From assembly GCF_002775205.1 (NCBI RefSeq), contig NC_036464.1:26504288-26568287 (forward strand): DNA of 64,000 bases, written 5' to 3'. The position numbers and the translations under genes are program-made. Source of the DNA: Xiphophorus maculatus. Taxonomy: Eukaryota > Chordata > Actinopteri > Cyprinodontiformes > Poeciliidae. The notes under the pieces are model-generated. The model had not been told where the DNA came from, ran no database searches, and saw only the letters and a list, made by a program, of their open reading frames with translations. Below are positions 38,961 through 52,149 of the stretch, in pieces. Position 1 is the stretch's first letter; each line of letters starts with the position of its first letter.

Positions 38961-39849
38961 GTTAAAATACCCCACAAAAAAAATTCATCAAACAAAAATA
39001 TTATGTTTTGTGAAAATTTAGGGATGTTAAAGACTAAAATTAAAATAACTCATATAACTACAGATAACAAAATAAGCAAGAGAAACTTTCTTTTTCAAAA
39101 TGCACTTCTTTCGATATAAACCTTATGAAACTAAAATTTATTGTAGGTAATGTATATTTATGTTAGAACAACATAAAAGATGTTCAGTGACAAAATATAC
39201 AATTTACTGTATAAGCAGTTGCTATCTAAATGGCAAAAAGGTTCAGCAAATATAGAATAATATTAGAACAGCAAACAGGATGTCTCACTTCAACATAAAT
39301 TGCATGTCTCTGTCTGATGCACTTTTGTCTAAAACATGTTACTCAGAGTGAGTAGAGAAGCTAATAATTTTAGTGAGGTATGATTAGTGATACTTTATAG
39401 AAGCATGTATGACATGTTGGAAATACCACTTCAAAAATGAACCCCAATTTTTACTCCCATGACAGACTAAATAATCCAAATTATCTCTGGTCATTTTTGA
39501 CTGTAACTTTACAAAAGGCACCTAGTACCTGTAGGTACAATTAACCATTTTAAGCCTGATACACAAAATTGTCAGAAAATGTTGATATTAAGAATTTTAT
39601 TGGATATTTCTAACAAATACTTTTGTATCCTTTTCATATTCAATACATTAAAGCATTTCAATTAATTTAATTGACATGAATAAGAAGATACCATTTAATG
39701 ATTTTTAAAAACACTCGGACACTCAACAGGATTAATCACTTTTACCATTTTTAAAAATGTTTGGAAAAAAGTTTATAGTAAATGAGCAATTGCTCCAGGC
39801 AATGAGTTTTGATTAAAATACTAACTTTGTTAATGAATTAGAAGCTTTT

Positions 39850-40135
39850 AAGGGTTTTGGAGATTTCTTTTAGCATTTTGCGGCCTGCTTTCAGGGTTAG
39901 CTTGCTTGGACAACCAAACTTGGACATGTTGTTTCGAATGTCCTCCATTTTTAAACAATTTTCTGTTCAGTTGGCTGGTTGCTTTCAGATTATTCTCTTT
40001 CAAACCATCACCAGACTTATAAGCTGCTACAATCTTCTTTTGAAGGCCTCAGAAAGCTCTTTTGATCTCAACATGGGATTTAGTCTCACCTCAGCAGTAG
40101 CTGCGATTCCATTAGCTGTGTTCCATTTAGCATAG
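39850..40135 (-). mobile_element. Tc1-like transposase remnant (N-terminal part)
   Basis: Minus-strand frames, broken by shifts, read KIVAAYKSGDGLK and MSKFGCPSKLTLKAG, resembling the paired-like DNA-binding half and the GCPSK/GRP linker of Tc1 transposases. Nonfunctional. Confidence 0.55.
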
Positions 40136-40139
40136 CATT

Positions 40140-42630
40140 GAGCAAATTAGAATTACGAAAATAAATGTGCTTAATCGAAACACACAAAAAAAGAAGAATA
40201 AGATAAGATGTTTATTCTCAAGGATGAGGTGGTTTTTAAGCCATATCAAAATTGGTATTTGTCACATAACTTTTTTTCCTATTACTCCAGTTTGCATAAA
40301 GCAGCAATGTGCTTATTTGTGGGCTCAACAAAAGTTGTATCATTGCAAAGTGTTGAATGCATAACTCCTCTCTAAAATCTACAACTACAATTTCCTCAAA
40401 ATGCTGCATACCTGGTCACTCCCAACTATAAGGAGCTTGACAGCCTAACACCTGAACAAATTGTTAATGTCTCCTATGATGATTGATATTAGCAATATGG
40501 CAATTGAGAAATTGTTGGGTTTTTTGTTTTTTTGCATTAGCAGAATATTATAAGTCTGCGGTGAAGCTGAATACAGCAGTGACATTGAACGTGACTGTTT
40601 CAGATAAAGTCAAAGTAAAAAGTTGTCTGATGTTAAAAATTTGTAGCTTTTAAGTTCCACACTTTTGTTTGATTTATTCAGTTTTGGTGGGAGTAAATGA
40701 TGAGTTTTCCTAGTTATTTTTCAAGTTGTAATGTCATATATTTTTTTAGTAATAAAAAGGTATTCTCTTCTGTTTCTATTGTTCCTTCATATTTTAGTTT
40801 CTCAGTATTATCAAAACTGATAACCAGTATTCATATGTAAACTTTTTTTTATTTCAGTATAGATGAAAAATCACTTTGACACCTGAGAAAACACTTGCCG
40901 TGTTGGTGTCATCTGTTTTTCTTTTCTCTTTCCCATATTTACAGCCTCACCTGTTTGACATCCATATTCTCACAGCGTGTTGCAGCTCATGTGTCATCTA
41001 TATTTATATCCTAAACATGCCTTGTTTACTGCTGCCTCCATATTCCCTGGTTAAGTCACAACAGTTACACACAAATGAGATGATTTATTTAAGGAAACTC
41101 TTAGAATCTGTACATCTAAGTTTGAGTTTCCAGTCGGCGCTCACATGAAACGTAACTACAGACTCACGTTTTCTATTGTAACACGTGTTAAAATGACTTG
41201 TGCCTATAAACTTCTGCTATTGCGCCTCAAAAGCAAGTGATTTGCACTTTTGTCCTTCAGCACAAAATGTGTGTCATGACAGAGGCTTTTATTTTGAAAC
41301 TCGATCCAGTGGGGATCAGAAATTCCCAGCATTCCTGTGACATAGCTGATCCTTCACTGTAGTCTCTGTGATTGGGTTTACATGTCAGTCAGTTTAGATA
41401 CAGTAGATGCAAGATAATCAGGTTCAAAACAATTATCTAAACTGTTTAATCCAGACTCCTTTAAAAGCCAGGCAATAAATTTAGCTGCTGTTTACAGTAA
41501 GTAATTTGCTGTTGTGTGGGCTGAGTTAACCTTTTGTAGTTAATCTGACTGGTAACATACTTTTTTCAATCTTTAACAGCTACGTTTAGTTACTGTGAGC
41601 ACGAAAGTTTACAGCTTTTCCCTGCTCTTTCTCCCTCTTTTGAAAATAAGAAGAACTGGCTAAAATAGAATCTGAATCTGAACTAATTTTATTTAACTAC
41701 ATTGTTTCAACAACGACAGTTTGGCCGTCTACACACAGAGGTGAAAAGGTGCCATAACTAAGTTAGGCCGTCTTAAGAGATTAGCAGGTTCTCAGCTGAT
41801 TTACCAAGGTGTCAGACCTTAATGAGCTTTATATGGTTAAAGATTATTCAGAGCTGCTGGAAGGAAAAGCCAGGTGAGTCAAATGTCAAAACATCTTACA
41901 GCAGGTGCTTCCAAAGTGTGGCGCTGGCACCGTTTGTGAACCTCTGCCTAATTTTGTGACTGTAATTTCAGAATCTGGCAGATGGACACTGTTTTTTAAA
42001 AATCTTTTCAGTCAATAATTTCACAAACAAATAAGATATTGTCGATACAAAAAAATGTCAGGTAAGTCATAATTTTTTCTCATTTATTAACCAGGTTTCT
42101 GCATGTTTATTAACATTGCACATTGCATTTATCATTTGTCTACAGACTAATGACTTTTAACAAAAGAAACACATTCAACAAACACACCATCGACTACCAA
42201 ATAATTAGGAAATTGAAACTTGTAAGTGAATATTGAAATGATTCTTCTCCAGACTGATTCTAAAATCAAAAATTGTATTTATTGTGTGACAAATATTTTT
42301 TTTTGTTATGTAACAACATTTTATCAGTTCTATAAGTATTACCACAAAACCTAAAGGAAGAGATTTCATGGTCTAGTTCTGAGGATTACCTCCTTTATTC
42401 TAAAGTGTCTGTGTACTTTAGTAAAAAAAAAAAAAAAAAACACTCCTTGAATTCTAGGATTTTAATTAATCTGGACTCAAGACCAGTTCTGACATTATTT
42501 AAATCTGATTTAAATAATGTCTAGTTCAAAAAATATGCAACAGATTTTTTTGGCAAACAAAGATTGAGCCAAAAGACAGAAAAAGTTTTTACTTGGACAA
42601 TAGAGTCAAACTCTGAGTCAACACCCTGTA
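40140..42630. other. Gene-free stretch
   Basis: AT-rich sequence. No exon or well-formed repeat was recognised. Confidence 0.45.
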
Positions 42631-42770
42631 GAACCAAATTCATAAAGCTTTGCTTTGGTTCATCCATCAGTATTTGTTTCTGGACGACTCTTTTAAATTC
42701 CCACCACAATGTTTGAACTGAATTAAGGTCTGACCTTAGAATGAGATTCAAACACCTTGATTCCTTCATT
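42550..42770 (-). mobile_element. Tc1-like transposase remnant (C-terminal part)
   Basis: The minus frame reads LRSDLNSVQTLWWEFKRVVQ, matching the SDLNPIE-LW-LK catalytic-end block of Tc1 transposases, with the NPIE residues already lost. Confidence 0.6.
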
Positions 42771-44114
42771 TATTTAGCCACAATGTTGTTGATATGTTGC
42801 AGAGTAACTTACTGAGTCCAGAGTGGGAGGGAGTGTACCCACCTTTCAGATTTCTTGTTGTCATAACAGTAATACATTCCATTGTTTTGGTCTATAAAAT
42901 AAAAATACATCACAAACACATTTAGGTTTATGTTTGGAAAAAAATATATCTTAAAACAAAAATAAAACCTAAGAGTCTTGTTGATCATCAGGATCATTTG
43001 CTTCTGATTCTGAAACTGCCAACGTCTGTAACAAAGTTTGTTGCCTAAGAATAGTAATCCCATTTTTAATCTCGAAAAACAGAACCCATGCATGACACGT
43101 TAAAACTTTTTCATCCAATCTTCCACCTTCAAAGACTTTTTGTCTCGTAACAGCTGAGGGGAACTGGCTTCATGTAAAAAAAGACCCTGCTTCTCTAGTT
43201 TCTGTTTTTCTTTACACAACTGTCAGTGTTGCAAAAGGCCTTTTGTTGTGCAGTACCCACAGTTGCCATTAGGTGACACTAAAAACAATAATTTCACTTT
43301 TTGTTTTATATCAATAATCAGGTTACAGAGTTTAATTCTATTCACAAAACACATAGACTCCCACCTGAATCCATAACGATGGATTCAAATCATTGTCAGG
43401 CTTTATTTCACTTTTGCACATATAAAGTTCAGAGTTTACAGCCTAACAGCAGCAGCCTTTGAATGCACCCTTGCTGCTGATCATGGCTTTTCTTTCAAGA
43501 CATTCCTGTCACGTTGCTGCTGTTAGCTGGGCTTTGGTGGAAGGGAGGTGACACTGATCCCACCCAGAGCTGCTTACAGCTGGCTCGTTTCCCACACATC
43601 CAAGAAGAGCAGTGAAGGATCATGTAACACAGACAGTAACTAAGCAGGTGTGGCACTCAGATTGTCCAGATCCATAAGTAGTGATTATAACACCTCAGAA
43701 TAGGTAGCGTGTGTCCAAATCCAAAGATTACGCTGGTGAGATCCTGTCTGAAGAAAACTAATCCTAAGAAATCAGGAAGTTTCAAGTGCCCTGGATTGAT
43801 CAAGAAGGAAGACACTTCTCTGGAAGAAAAGAAAAGAATCTGATATTAACTAGATGCTGGTTTAGTTAGCAAAGCTTGTTCATTAGGGTATATCAATGAA
43901 TCCACCTAGCTTCCAAGTCCATAGATAAAAATGTAATTTCATTAACTTCTTTCAACATAGAGAGTATTTGACTTTGCATTTTGGTGACCCTTCTGAGCCA
44001 CCGTAACTATCATAGTTTTTACCTACAAATACAAAAGCATGTGAGGGCAGCTGCATTGCCCTGCAGATGATTGCTTGAATCTTAGCACATTGCCACCAAA
44101 TCTAGTATGTGTTA

Positions 44115-44440
44115 CTAGATTTTAGGCACTGCATCAAGAACATTTCCAAAATTTTGCTGAATCCATCCATGATGAGCACAGAATTGTGAAGTGGAAGGGA
44201 AATGATACAAGGTTCTCAAACATTTTGTGTTGTTTTCTGTCCTCTGAATCATGTGGAGCCACATTGCTGAAGTTACAACTGCAAGCCCTTCGGGGTACGA
44301 CTCTGACAACATTGTTCTAGAGACCGACATTTTCAATGTCTCCCATTCTTCTTTGCAACATCGTTCAAGCTCAGTTAGAGCAGACAAAGAGGATTTACGA
44401 ACAGCAATTTTCCAGTATTGCCACACATTCTCAATTAGAC
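44115..44440 (-). mobile_element. Tc1-like transposase remnant (C-terminal part)
   Basis: The minus frame reads ALTELERCCKEEWETL and SESYPEGLAVV, corresponding to the LTELEQFCKEEW and ...YPKRL blocks near the C-terminus of Tc1-family transposases. A separate decayed copy from those at 39.9 and 42.6 kb. Confidence 0.65.
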
Positions 44441-44499
44441 TTTAGGGTCCCTTATGTCAGTCTGTCAATTCCTCCACCATCCCTCTGATATCCAAACTT

Positions 44500-44990
44500 T
44501 GGGTCCACAGGGGAATAGGTCAAGACATCCCTCCTGTAGTGACATCCTCCAACGTCCATGGTGTCTCCACCTGATATGTCCCATTTGATTATTTGTCAGA
44601 TGGGACATATAATCCCTCCAGAATCTTCCCCAGGGTCTCGCCTAGTGCGACATGGCAAGAAAACCTCCAAAGGAAGAGATGCCTGAACCACCTTGACCAA
44701 CCCCGTTTGATGCAGAGAACCAGCTGCTCTCTACTTTGAGCTCCAACTGGATAACAGAACTCCTTTCCACATCTAAGGCTGAGTCCAGCCAAACTGCAGA
44801 GGAAATTCATTTCAGATGCTTGAATTTAGGATCTCATTCTTTTGGTTATGGTCCATATATCTCAAGACCATAGCTGACGGTCAGAACATAGACAGTCCAG
44901 TAAATCACAAGCTTTGCTTCTTGACTCAACTCTTTGTTCAGCACAATTGTCTGGAGCATTGCCTGAAATTCTGCAATTGAAGCCACAAAT
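44500..44990 (-). mobile_element. Non-LTR retrotransposon 3' coding fragment
   Basis: The minus frame reads MNFLCSLAGLSLRCGKEF and WFRHLFLWRF, matching the RRVAGLSLRDRVRS ... RWLGHLVRM tail found after the reverse transcriptase in an abundant teleost LINE. Frameshifted. Includes an 11-bp hairpin (ATATGTCCCAT) near 44571-44611. Confidence 0.6.
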
Positions 44991-44999
44991 AAGATTTTT

Positions 45000-46190
45000 T
45001 TAAAAAAAGAAAAACCTAGATGAGTATCTAATTAAATGTCACAAATATAATTTCTTAAGCTTCTTCTGTTTTCTTTTATGAACATTATATTGTCAAAAGT
45101 ATTTGCTCTGCCTTTACACTCATGTGGTATCCTGGTAAGTGGTATCCTGTTGCTAATCTGAAGACTTTAAGAACTTTTCAGAATCTGCTTCAAAGAAGAT
45201 AAAGTGTAATTATGTCAGTTTTGTACCATTCCTCCAGAATCACATTTGTCATTTTAGACACTAATAATTCACCAAAAAGCCTGACACTCCAATTCAGCCC
45301 AGAAATGCTGAAGTTAGACAATATCTTCCAAACCAAACTCACCTAAGAGATTGTGTCCAACTCTTGAAAGAGTCCGACTCCCTAATCCCCTGTGCAGCAG
45401 ATTCACAGACAACACAGTCCAGTCATGCAGGTGCTGTTCTCCTGAGCTCAGTGCTTTGAATAGATGAGTCAACGAGTGTTTTTCATAAAACAAAGTGCTA
45501 CTTTGTGTCCCTTTATAACATAAAGTGAGAAAGTGAAAAAAGTTTAAGAGGTATGGATACTTCTACAAGATTTAGCTAAGTGAAGTGAGGTTAGAAAAAA
45601 AAATAAATCAGGAAACAAGTCTTTTTTTTTTTTGCTTCTGAAGTTTTTTATTTTGACCTTTCAACCTTTCTGTCCAAAACCAAACACAGCTACAAAATCC
45701 TTGTCTTTAGAGCACCGAATACAGTAAATTAAATTAAACCGACACTCTTGCAGTCTGTGAAATCAGGTGAATATAATCTGTCGATCCAGATGGTACCCTT
45801 GGTAGTTTTTCTGAAAACAGAAGCTCTGGTAACAAAGTTAGGCATGGTGACGGTTTGCCAGCTGATTTCACACTCTGAGCATAGTTGGTGGTTTTTACAA
45901 GGCCACAATAAGATATTAAACACTCACAATTCTTCGCTGTGAAGAGGCAGATAACAAACGTGTGACCCTTAGCATGATTCGTCTCCTTGACGAACATCAA
46001 ATCCGATGCCAGGCAGGAGTTAAAACAAGAGCTCAGAGAGGAAGGGCTCTTCAGTTGTAACAAAACACAAAAAGAAGGTATTGTCTGAGTTCAGCATGTG
46101 GAAATTTAAGAGCGCTCATATCAGATGAAAGCTTCACTCAGAAACTCCACTCCACAACAAAATCCCCACCAGATGTCCCAACATTTCTCC
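45000..46190. other. Gene-free stretch downstream of cycs
   Basis: No exon was recognised. The open frames near 45730-46060 lie on both strands without family resemblance. Confidence 0.4.
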
Positions 46191-46192
46191 AA

Positions 46193-46328
46193 TTTATTAT
46201 TAACTGATATTTGCTGACTTTTATCATTTACAATAGTAAAAATGAACCTTTGTCATGGAGAACAGAATGAATGACAGGTCAGGCCACCTATCATGGCAAG
46301 TAACGTTTAAATGAGATTAGCATTTATT
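46193..46328 (-). terminator. Candidate cycs poly(A) signals
   Basis: TTTATT at 46323-46328 and 46193-46198 (AATAAA on the minus strand), 215-350 bases after the cycs stop. Which is used cannot be told. Confidence 0.4.
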
Positions 46329-46542
46329 AGGACAGATCCACAAATAATAAGTGCTGCAGTGTTACGTTTGGTCACTTGTACAACGTCCTGGAACCGTTCT
46401 TCGCCCAACATGTACGAAATAAATACACCTTCTGTACAAATGACTAAACATAAAACCAGATACTGAACACATATGGAGCTGAAAATAACCTAAACAAATA
46501 CATTAAATATTCTCATCTTTGTTTTGTCTCTCTTCAACATTT

Positions 46543-46963
46543 TCACGATGTGGATGACTTGAGGTAAGCGACAAGATCCTGGCGCTCTCCCTTCTTCTTG
46601 ATGCCAGCAAAGATCATTTTGGTGCCAGGGATGTACTTCTTGGGGTTCTCCAGGTACTCCATGAGGGTGTCGTCACTCCAGACGATGCCTAGCAGAATTT
46701 AAAAAAAAAAAGCAAAGGAAAAAAAAGAAAAAGCTAAATTAGGTAAAGTTTCTTACTTTCCATTTATAATCTGGACCCAGAAATTGTCACTGACCTTTGC
46801 TTTTGTTAGCATCTGTGTAGGAGTAGCCCTCCGCCTGTCCAGTCTTGCGTCCGAAAATACCGTGCAGGTTGGGGCCCACCTTGTGCTTGCCGCCCGCCTC
46901 CACGGTGTGGCATTGAGCACACTTCTGGACAAAAACCTTCTTTCCTTTCTCAACGTCACCCAT
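46543..46963 (-). CDS. cycs: Cytochrome c, somatic type
   Basis: Haem protein of the mitochondrial intermembrane space. It carries electrons from complex III to complex IV and, when released, activates Apaf-1. Coding exons 46795-46963 and 46543-46688 (phase-1 junction inside the Gly codon of KSKG|I, the same place as in human CYCS) give 104 aa, the normal length. C15-A-Q-C18-H19 is the haem attachment and axial ligand motif; Met81 in GTKMIF is the second ligand; [12 protein letters not shown] is intact. The start ATG lies eight bases after an acceptor (CCATTTCCAG), and a noncoding exon ends at about 48207. No frame damage, so a functional gene rather than one of the common processed copies. 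Confidence 0.98.
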
Positions 46964-48206
46964 GATGAGCTCTGGAAATGGGAAAGCAAAATGAAAGGTG
47001 AATTTCAGGGTCACTGATGTGTATAAACAAACATACAGTAAGTGCCAATAATACCAGCGCAGACGCCGGGCACTTCTGTCCTTTCTTTCTATAACTTTGA
47101 AGGTTACTTAAGGTGACACCGTGTTCCTCATCCCTAACAAGTGCGGCCTCCATGATGTAACACCGGCAGCTGGCTGATGTAAATTCTAGAAAACCCGACA
47201 GGCATATGGATATGGCACTACAAAGCTGTACGTTTCTTTCCATAAAAAGCAAAAGACGGTTGCCAGGTTTGCGAGGTAATTAAGGTCAGTCTTAATAGTA
47301 TAAAGTCAGATGGAGACAGCTTTGGTGTTTAGGTTCATGAGGAAAGAAGCCAACACTAATGAACTTAGCTGAAGGTGTTTTAATAATAGGTGCTTCTGTG
47401 GCCTCTGGTGTTTTGTCCGGTAAGTAAAGCAGATTAGCTAACACGATATAAGCTTGATGGTGGTGTCTTTACTTTGGTCAAATAAGGTTAATTTCAACTT
47501 AAACCCTACTTTCTTCTTTCTTTAAGAGGTTTAGAGTTCAATTCCCCCAAAACATTTTAAAGTGAGCCTGATAATTCGGTCTCAGTCACTTTAAGGGATT
47601 ACATTTTCTTTTACACAATCACCAAACACTTCATTATTGCTTAACCACCATATAATGTAATGTCAAGCTGAAGTAAGACGTGTTACCTTGACTACAGCAA
47701 TTTGTTGCTTTCTAAAAACATAAAATGTAACATAAATTTATCTCCAACAGAAGGCACATGTGTTTAAGTCTAAAAGCAACTAAAAGAGCCAATTCGACCA
47801 ACTCTAATCGCTGCTGTTCCGGACCGGCCTGCCTCTGGGTTAGGCGCGTGAACGTTTCCTATAAAGGCAGTCAAGGATGCTTCAATGTCGCTGTTCAAGC
47901 AGAGCTCCGACAAAGCAGTTTCTGCTGAGAAATTTCCAGGAGGCCCGGGTGGTTTCTACGTGAATATGAAACGTTAATATAACCGCCAAAATGCCCGCAT
48001 TGCACCTTATAAAACCCTCACGTTACTTAACCGTTACACAGTACGCAAAGAGAGCAAGTGAGCTATTCACCAACATGCAAGCTAACGGTAACGGCACACC
48101 GTGTCCTTAAACTCGCCCAGTTCCCTTCAGAGCCTTATTCTTAGAAAACTATATCTGGGTCTATCTATTTCGGATATAGTAATTCAATAGAAGGCATAAA
48201 AATTAC

Positions 48207-48300
48207 CTTTCGGCTAAAACGTGCCGGTAAAAAAAAATCTCTCGGAACAGAACAGATCCAACTCTGTCACTGAGCAGCGCTTTCTGGCGAACGTGAGAAG
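48207..48300 (-). other. cycs noncoding first exon
   Basis: Minus-strand donor AAAG|GTAATT at 48207/48206 in a locally GC-richer patch, 1.2 kb from the coding-exon acceptor. The upstream boundary (TSS) is not defined by the sequence. Confidence 0.5.
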
Positions 48301-48328
48301 GTCACACCGCTTTAAGGCACCGGCTTTT

Positions 48329-48355
48329 TACGTCATTGCGCAATCACGTCACGTG
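48329..48355 (-). promoter_or_regulatory. cycs promoter cluster: CRE half-sites, C/EBP palindrome, E-box
   Basis: ACGTCA at 48330-48335 and 48346-48351 (TGACGT on the gene strand), ATTGCGCAAT at 48335-48344 (ideal C/EBP/bZIP palindrome) and CACGTG at 48350-48355. CREB sites in cytochrome c promoters are established in mammals. The density here supports a promoter. Confidence 0.55.
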
Positions 48356-48357
48356 CT

Positions 48358-48461
48358 AAGGATTTACGCCACGCTCACGCTACATTCAAGGACTACTAGG
48401 AATTTAAAGTTTATCAAACCATACCTCCATGTCTTCACAGGCTTTTACCATGTAAAAGACT
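48358..48461. repeat. Direct repeat copy 1 beside the cycs promoter
   Basis: About 104 bases starting AAGGATTTACGCC and ending AAAAGACT, about 95% identical to 49623-49727. It begins three bases beyond the E-box. Confidence 0.9.
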
Positions 48462-48469
48462 ATTTTAAA

Positions 48470-49285
48470 TGAACCAATGTCTATTTATAGAAAAAAAAAC
48501 ATGCTGATTTTTTGTACTAAGTTGGAAATAAACGGAATATATTTCACTCAAAAACAAATGGATGGATTGATTGAGAACACGTGGGTAAATCGCGTTCCGA
48601 CAGAGAGTTAAAGGCGTCTGGATCCTCTCCATCTGACCCTCGATGTCCCCAAATGACTAAAAAAAGCCTAAATTGTTAAACATGTACACGGTATCTACAT
48701 ATGTTAAGATAAACTAAGGTAAACATCTCAGGTATCGAAACCAAATTGATATTGAGATCATATTAGAAACTTATTGAGGTTCATTTTTGTGCTGGCAGAA
48801 CCAGATTGAGGATTAATCCTTTGGATCAAAAGTTCACAGACTTACCTTAGTAAATACTTAGGTTTAGACCAACATATCGACATTTTAAAGCAGCAAAATA
48901 TATTATTTGTTGTGTTGTTTCACAAGGAAGAGAAAGACATACTGAACATACATATTGGCACTGAAGGTTAGTCTGAATTTTGTGGTTTTGCTTTGTTTTC
49001 AAATTTTATTCAAATTTTATTTTATTCTGTGTTAAGTTCCAAAATGACACAATTATAAAATGCATCGGAAATCACCTGGAGTCCAAATTCCAAGAGGAAA
49101 ATTTGTACACTCATTTTGATGCCACTTATTCTTTTTCATTTTGCATTCCTAAACAAACCATTCAATCCCTTCTACCAGTTTTTTAAATTTCAATTTAGGA
49201 AGTTTCATAAATTATGTAGAGAAACTATTGTAAAAATAACATGCACATTTTAATATGTTCTGATAATTCTGAGAAATGTTGCATT
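48470..49285. other. Gene-free stretch
   Basis: AT-rich; nothing recognised. Confidence 0.45.
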
Positions 49286-49395
49286 AGCCTTTCTCCCTGC
49301 GATGGATTGGCAACCTGTCCAGGGTGACCCCACCTCTCTGGAGATGGACACCAGCCCCCTGGCAGCCCCACTAAAGATGTGTAGGATAGTGGATG
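49286..49395 (+). mobile_element. SINE 3' fragment
   Basis: CTCCCTGCGATGGATTGGCAACCTGTCCAGGG ... ATGTGTAGGATAGTGGATGA is the 3' body of the same SINE family as at 37989-38330, without the tRNA head. Confidence 0.6.
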
Positions 49396-49622
49396 AAAAA
49401 CCTCTCTCCAATATTTTTGCTTCTTACCTCTCTTTGGACTGAAGACTTACAAAATATGACATGTTGTAATAGTTTTGAATAAACTCCTGCAAGTGAACTT
49501 TTTCTATATGATTTCAAAATTTACATTTCCTTAACATATCGTCAAAAAAACAAAACAAAACAAAAACTTTAATAGCTTAGTACAAAAAAACCCTTGGCAA
49601 ACGATTTCACTTCATCCGCCAA

Positions 49623-49727
49623 AAGGATTTACGCCAGGCTCACGCCACATTCAAGGACTACTAGGAATTTTAAAGTTTATCAAACCATACCTCCATGTCT
49701 TCATAGGCTTTTATCATGTAAAAGACT
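49623..49727. repeat. Direct repeat copy 2
   Basis: Second copy of 48358-48461 in the same orientation, 1.27 kb away, with a few substitutions and one extra T. Confidence 0.9.
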
Positions 49728-49729
49728 GT

Positions 49730-51950
49730 AAGTACAACATGACTAAAACTATGTTGGTAAGGAATGATGAGAACATGATCCTTCTAAGACTGGAGATCCA
49801 TGATGACTCTTTGGAGATACTTGGATCATATGAGTTACAACATTTATTTTACCTTGGAAATGAAAAACTGAAGTGAATTTGGCCGTTTTCGAAAGAGTTC
49901 AGATCGGTTTGCCCCTTTGCTATTTGTTGTTCCTTCCTGCTATTATTTCATATCCATAATAATAACCATTTCTTGTCTCATGTGCCTGCCATTTTATCTG
50001 GATTTTGTTCTCATGTTTTAGAGTTGTTAAATTTGCTGTGTTGGCTAATTTAATGAGCTGTGAAGAAAAATATCGGTTTAACAAATGCCTAATTTATAAG
50101 CATATTTGTATGCCTGTTCCAGCTAAAGAACCCAAAACTACAGATGGATTTAAAGACTATCTGGATTTTTAATATTTAGAAAAGGAAATATTTAATATGC
50201 ATACAAGAGAAGTAAAGAGAATTTTATGTTTTTGGTATGAACTGACACATTGTTGGTACAAAACTGTCACTTGGTATTTTGTTTAAAAATAAGTAGAAAA
50301 TGACCAAAACTGGCAGAAACCACTCAAGTAACTCTTTCATCTGTTATTCAGTTCTACTTTCTAGTTCTAGAAAATAGTTCTAGTTAGTTTGAAAGCCTTG
50401 ACCTTATAAAAAAAAAATCGGAGTTTAAATATTTACTCATCTTTATAGAGCAAACTGTCGGTGTGTAGACAGTACATTAATTAAGTCAAGAGCATAGAAC
50501 AGCAGACATGTTGTACAAACTTTCCATTAAGGAAGGCAAAATGGCTTCTGGGAAGGTCATTCTAGGAAGAAGTCAATAATCTATAAGTAAGCTGCCTAAG
50601 TTGTCAACATGTTTTCATGAAAATGAAACCTTATTAGACTGTCTGACAATAAACTTGGACTAATAAATATGGATAGTAAACTGTGCACATGTTTCATTTC
50701 TGAGCATTACGTCAGTAGATCTGCAGTCAGTATATCCTTCTGTAAACAAGTTATTACTAATCCCTGAGTTAATTAACTGATCTGAGCTGATCTGAGCTGA
50801 AGTCTAAATACAAGCTAATCTGCCTTAGCAGTAAATACTCTGCTGTACCACAAAGAAAATGTAAAAAAAAATCAGACGACACAATGACACCATTTGGAAA
50901 TTGTTATTTTAAATATCAAGTCCATCATCTAACTGTTGTTTTTTTTTTACTGTAATTATCTCTTCACTTTTCATTCCTGTTTTCCGAATAGACCCTTCGT
51001 TTTGCATATCCACTTTGAAAAAAAACGAAAAAAAAGAAGGAATTTTTTTGTCTTAGAAATAGTTATACTTTACAAAAACATTTACAACGATTTCACACCG
51101 TGTAAGTCGATTTAAGTTCATAATATTCTTGGATAATCAATAACTCTAGCAACACCTTCGTGTTTTATCCCAACCATGTCAAAAACAGATATCCTATTTT
51201 CTTGTAGTTTTTTCTATTTATGTGTTTTTCACTGCACCCAGTTTGTTTATTTCTTATATATGTTTTATGTTTTCATTTAAGCTACAATGATTTGTTGAAG
51301 AACCTTTAAATCCTGTCCTGGTTTTCAGAACGGCCGTAACTGAAGAGGATTAGCGTTTCAGAGGTAAATCAAATGTGACAGAAAGCATCAACATTCATTA
51401 CCACTGCTTTGGTTTCTTTTATTACTTTATAACATTTAACATTCTGGAAAATAATTGTTACACAATCTGCTTTAAAGTATTCTGGAAATACATTTAGGAG
51501 GAATTCTGACCAGGATGAATAATGTGACAGTGTTTCATCAAAATACAATAAAATTAATTTAATTTCATAAAATAGAAAATCTGGTAAAGAAAATCCATAT
51601 CTTTGGTATAAAAAAAACCCCTAACGCGTTAAAAATTTGATTTACTGCACTTCTAATTTCATGCGCAAACCCACAAAACAACAAAATGAGTCATATTTTT
51701 ATTATCATGAATAAATCATGTGATTTTTCTTTACTAATTCCTTGGACATAACAGCCGCTAAGGCATAATGCCGTTAACGTTATCACCTGTCAAGGGTTAA
51801 GATGTAGAATGGGATCAAACTAAAGTGACCTAAAATAAAATACCTAAAAGCTAAATTAGGATGAGTTTGAAGGAGTTGCTGGAGATCAGCCTAGTTTTAT
51901 AACTATCAATTAAAGGCAGACATCTAAGAAAATTAATGCAACAAAGGTTA
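49730..51950. other. Gene-free stretch
   Basis: AT-rich, with a short tandem TGATCTGAGC duplication near 50779-50798. No gene was recognised. Confidence 0.45.
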
Positions 51951-51952
51951 TG

Positions 51953-52034
51953 TACAGTACAGACCAAAAGTTTGGACACACCTTCTCATTGAATTCAATG
52001 AGAAAGTGTGTCCAAACTTTTGGTCTGTACTGTA
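51953..52034. mobile_element. 82-bp near-perfect palindrome (Tc1/mariner-type MITE)
   Basis: TACAGTACAGACCAAAAGTT ... to the mirror end ... TGTACTGTA, centred on GAATTC at 51991-51996, with one mismatched pair. The ends match a widespread fish TIR beginning CAGTACAGACCAAAAGTTTG and are flanked by TA, as expected for Tc1/mariner insertion. It is essentially two fused TIRs with no interior. Confidence 0.75.
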
Positions 52035-52149
52035 TATAATAATATTAATAATAGCTTTAACTAAATAATTAATACATATATTTATACATATATTTATACA
52101 TGTTCTTGAAAAGTGGATAAATAAAAACAGTGGAAATTACATAGGCTGT

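Noticed and set aside
46787-47014. Alternative upstream start of cytochrome c (MTLKFTFHF...)
   Set aside because: The extension reads through the intron acceptor; the canonical MGDVEKGKK start follows the acceptor by eight bases and gives the standard 104 residues.
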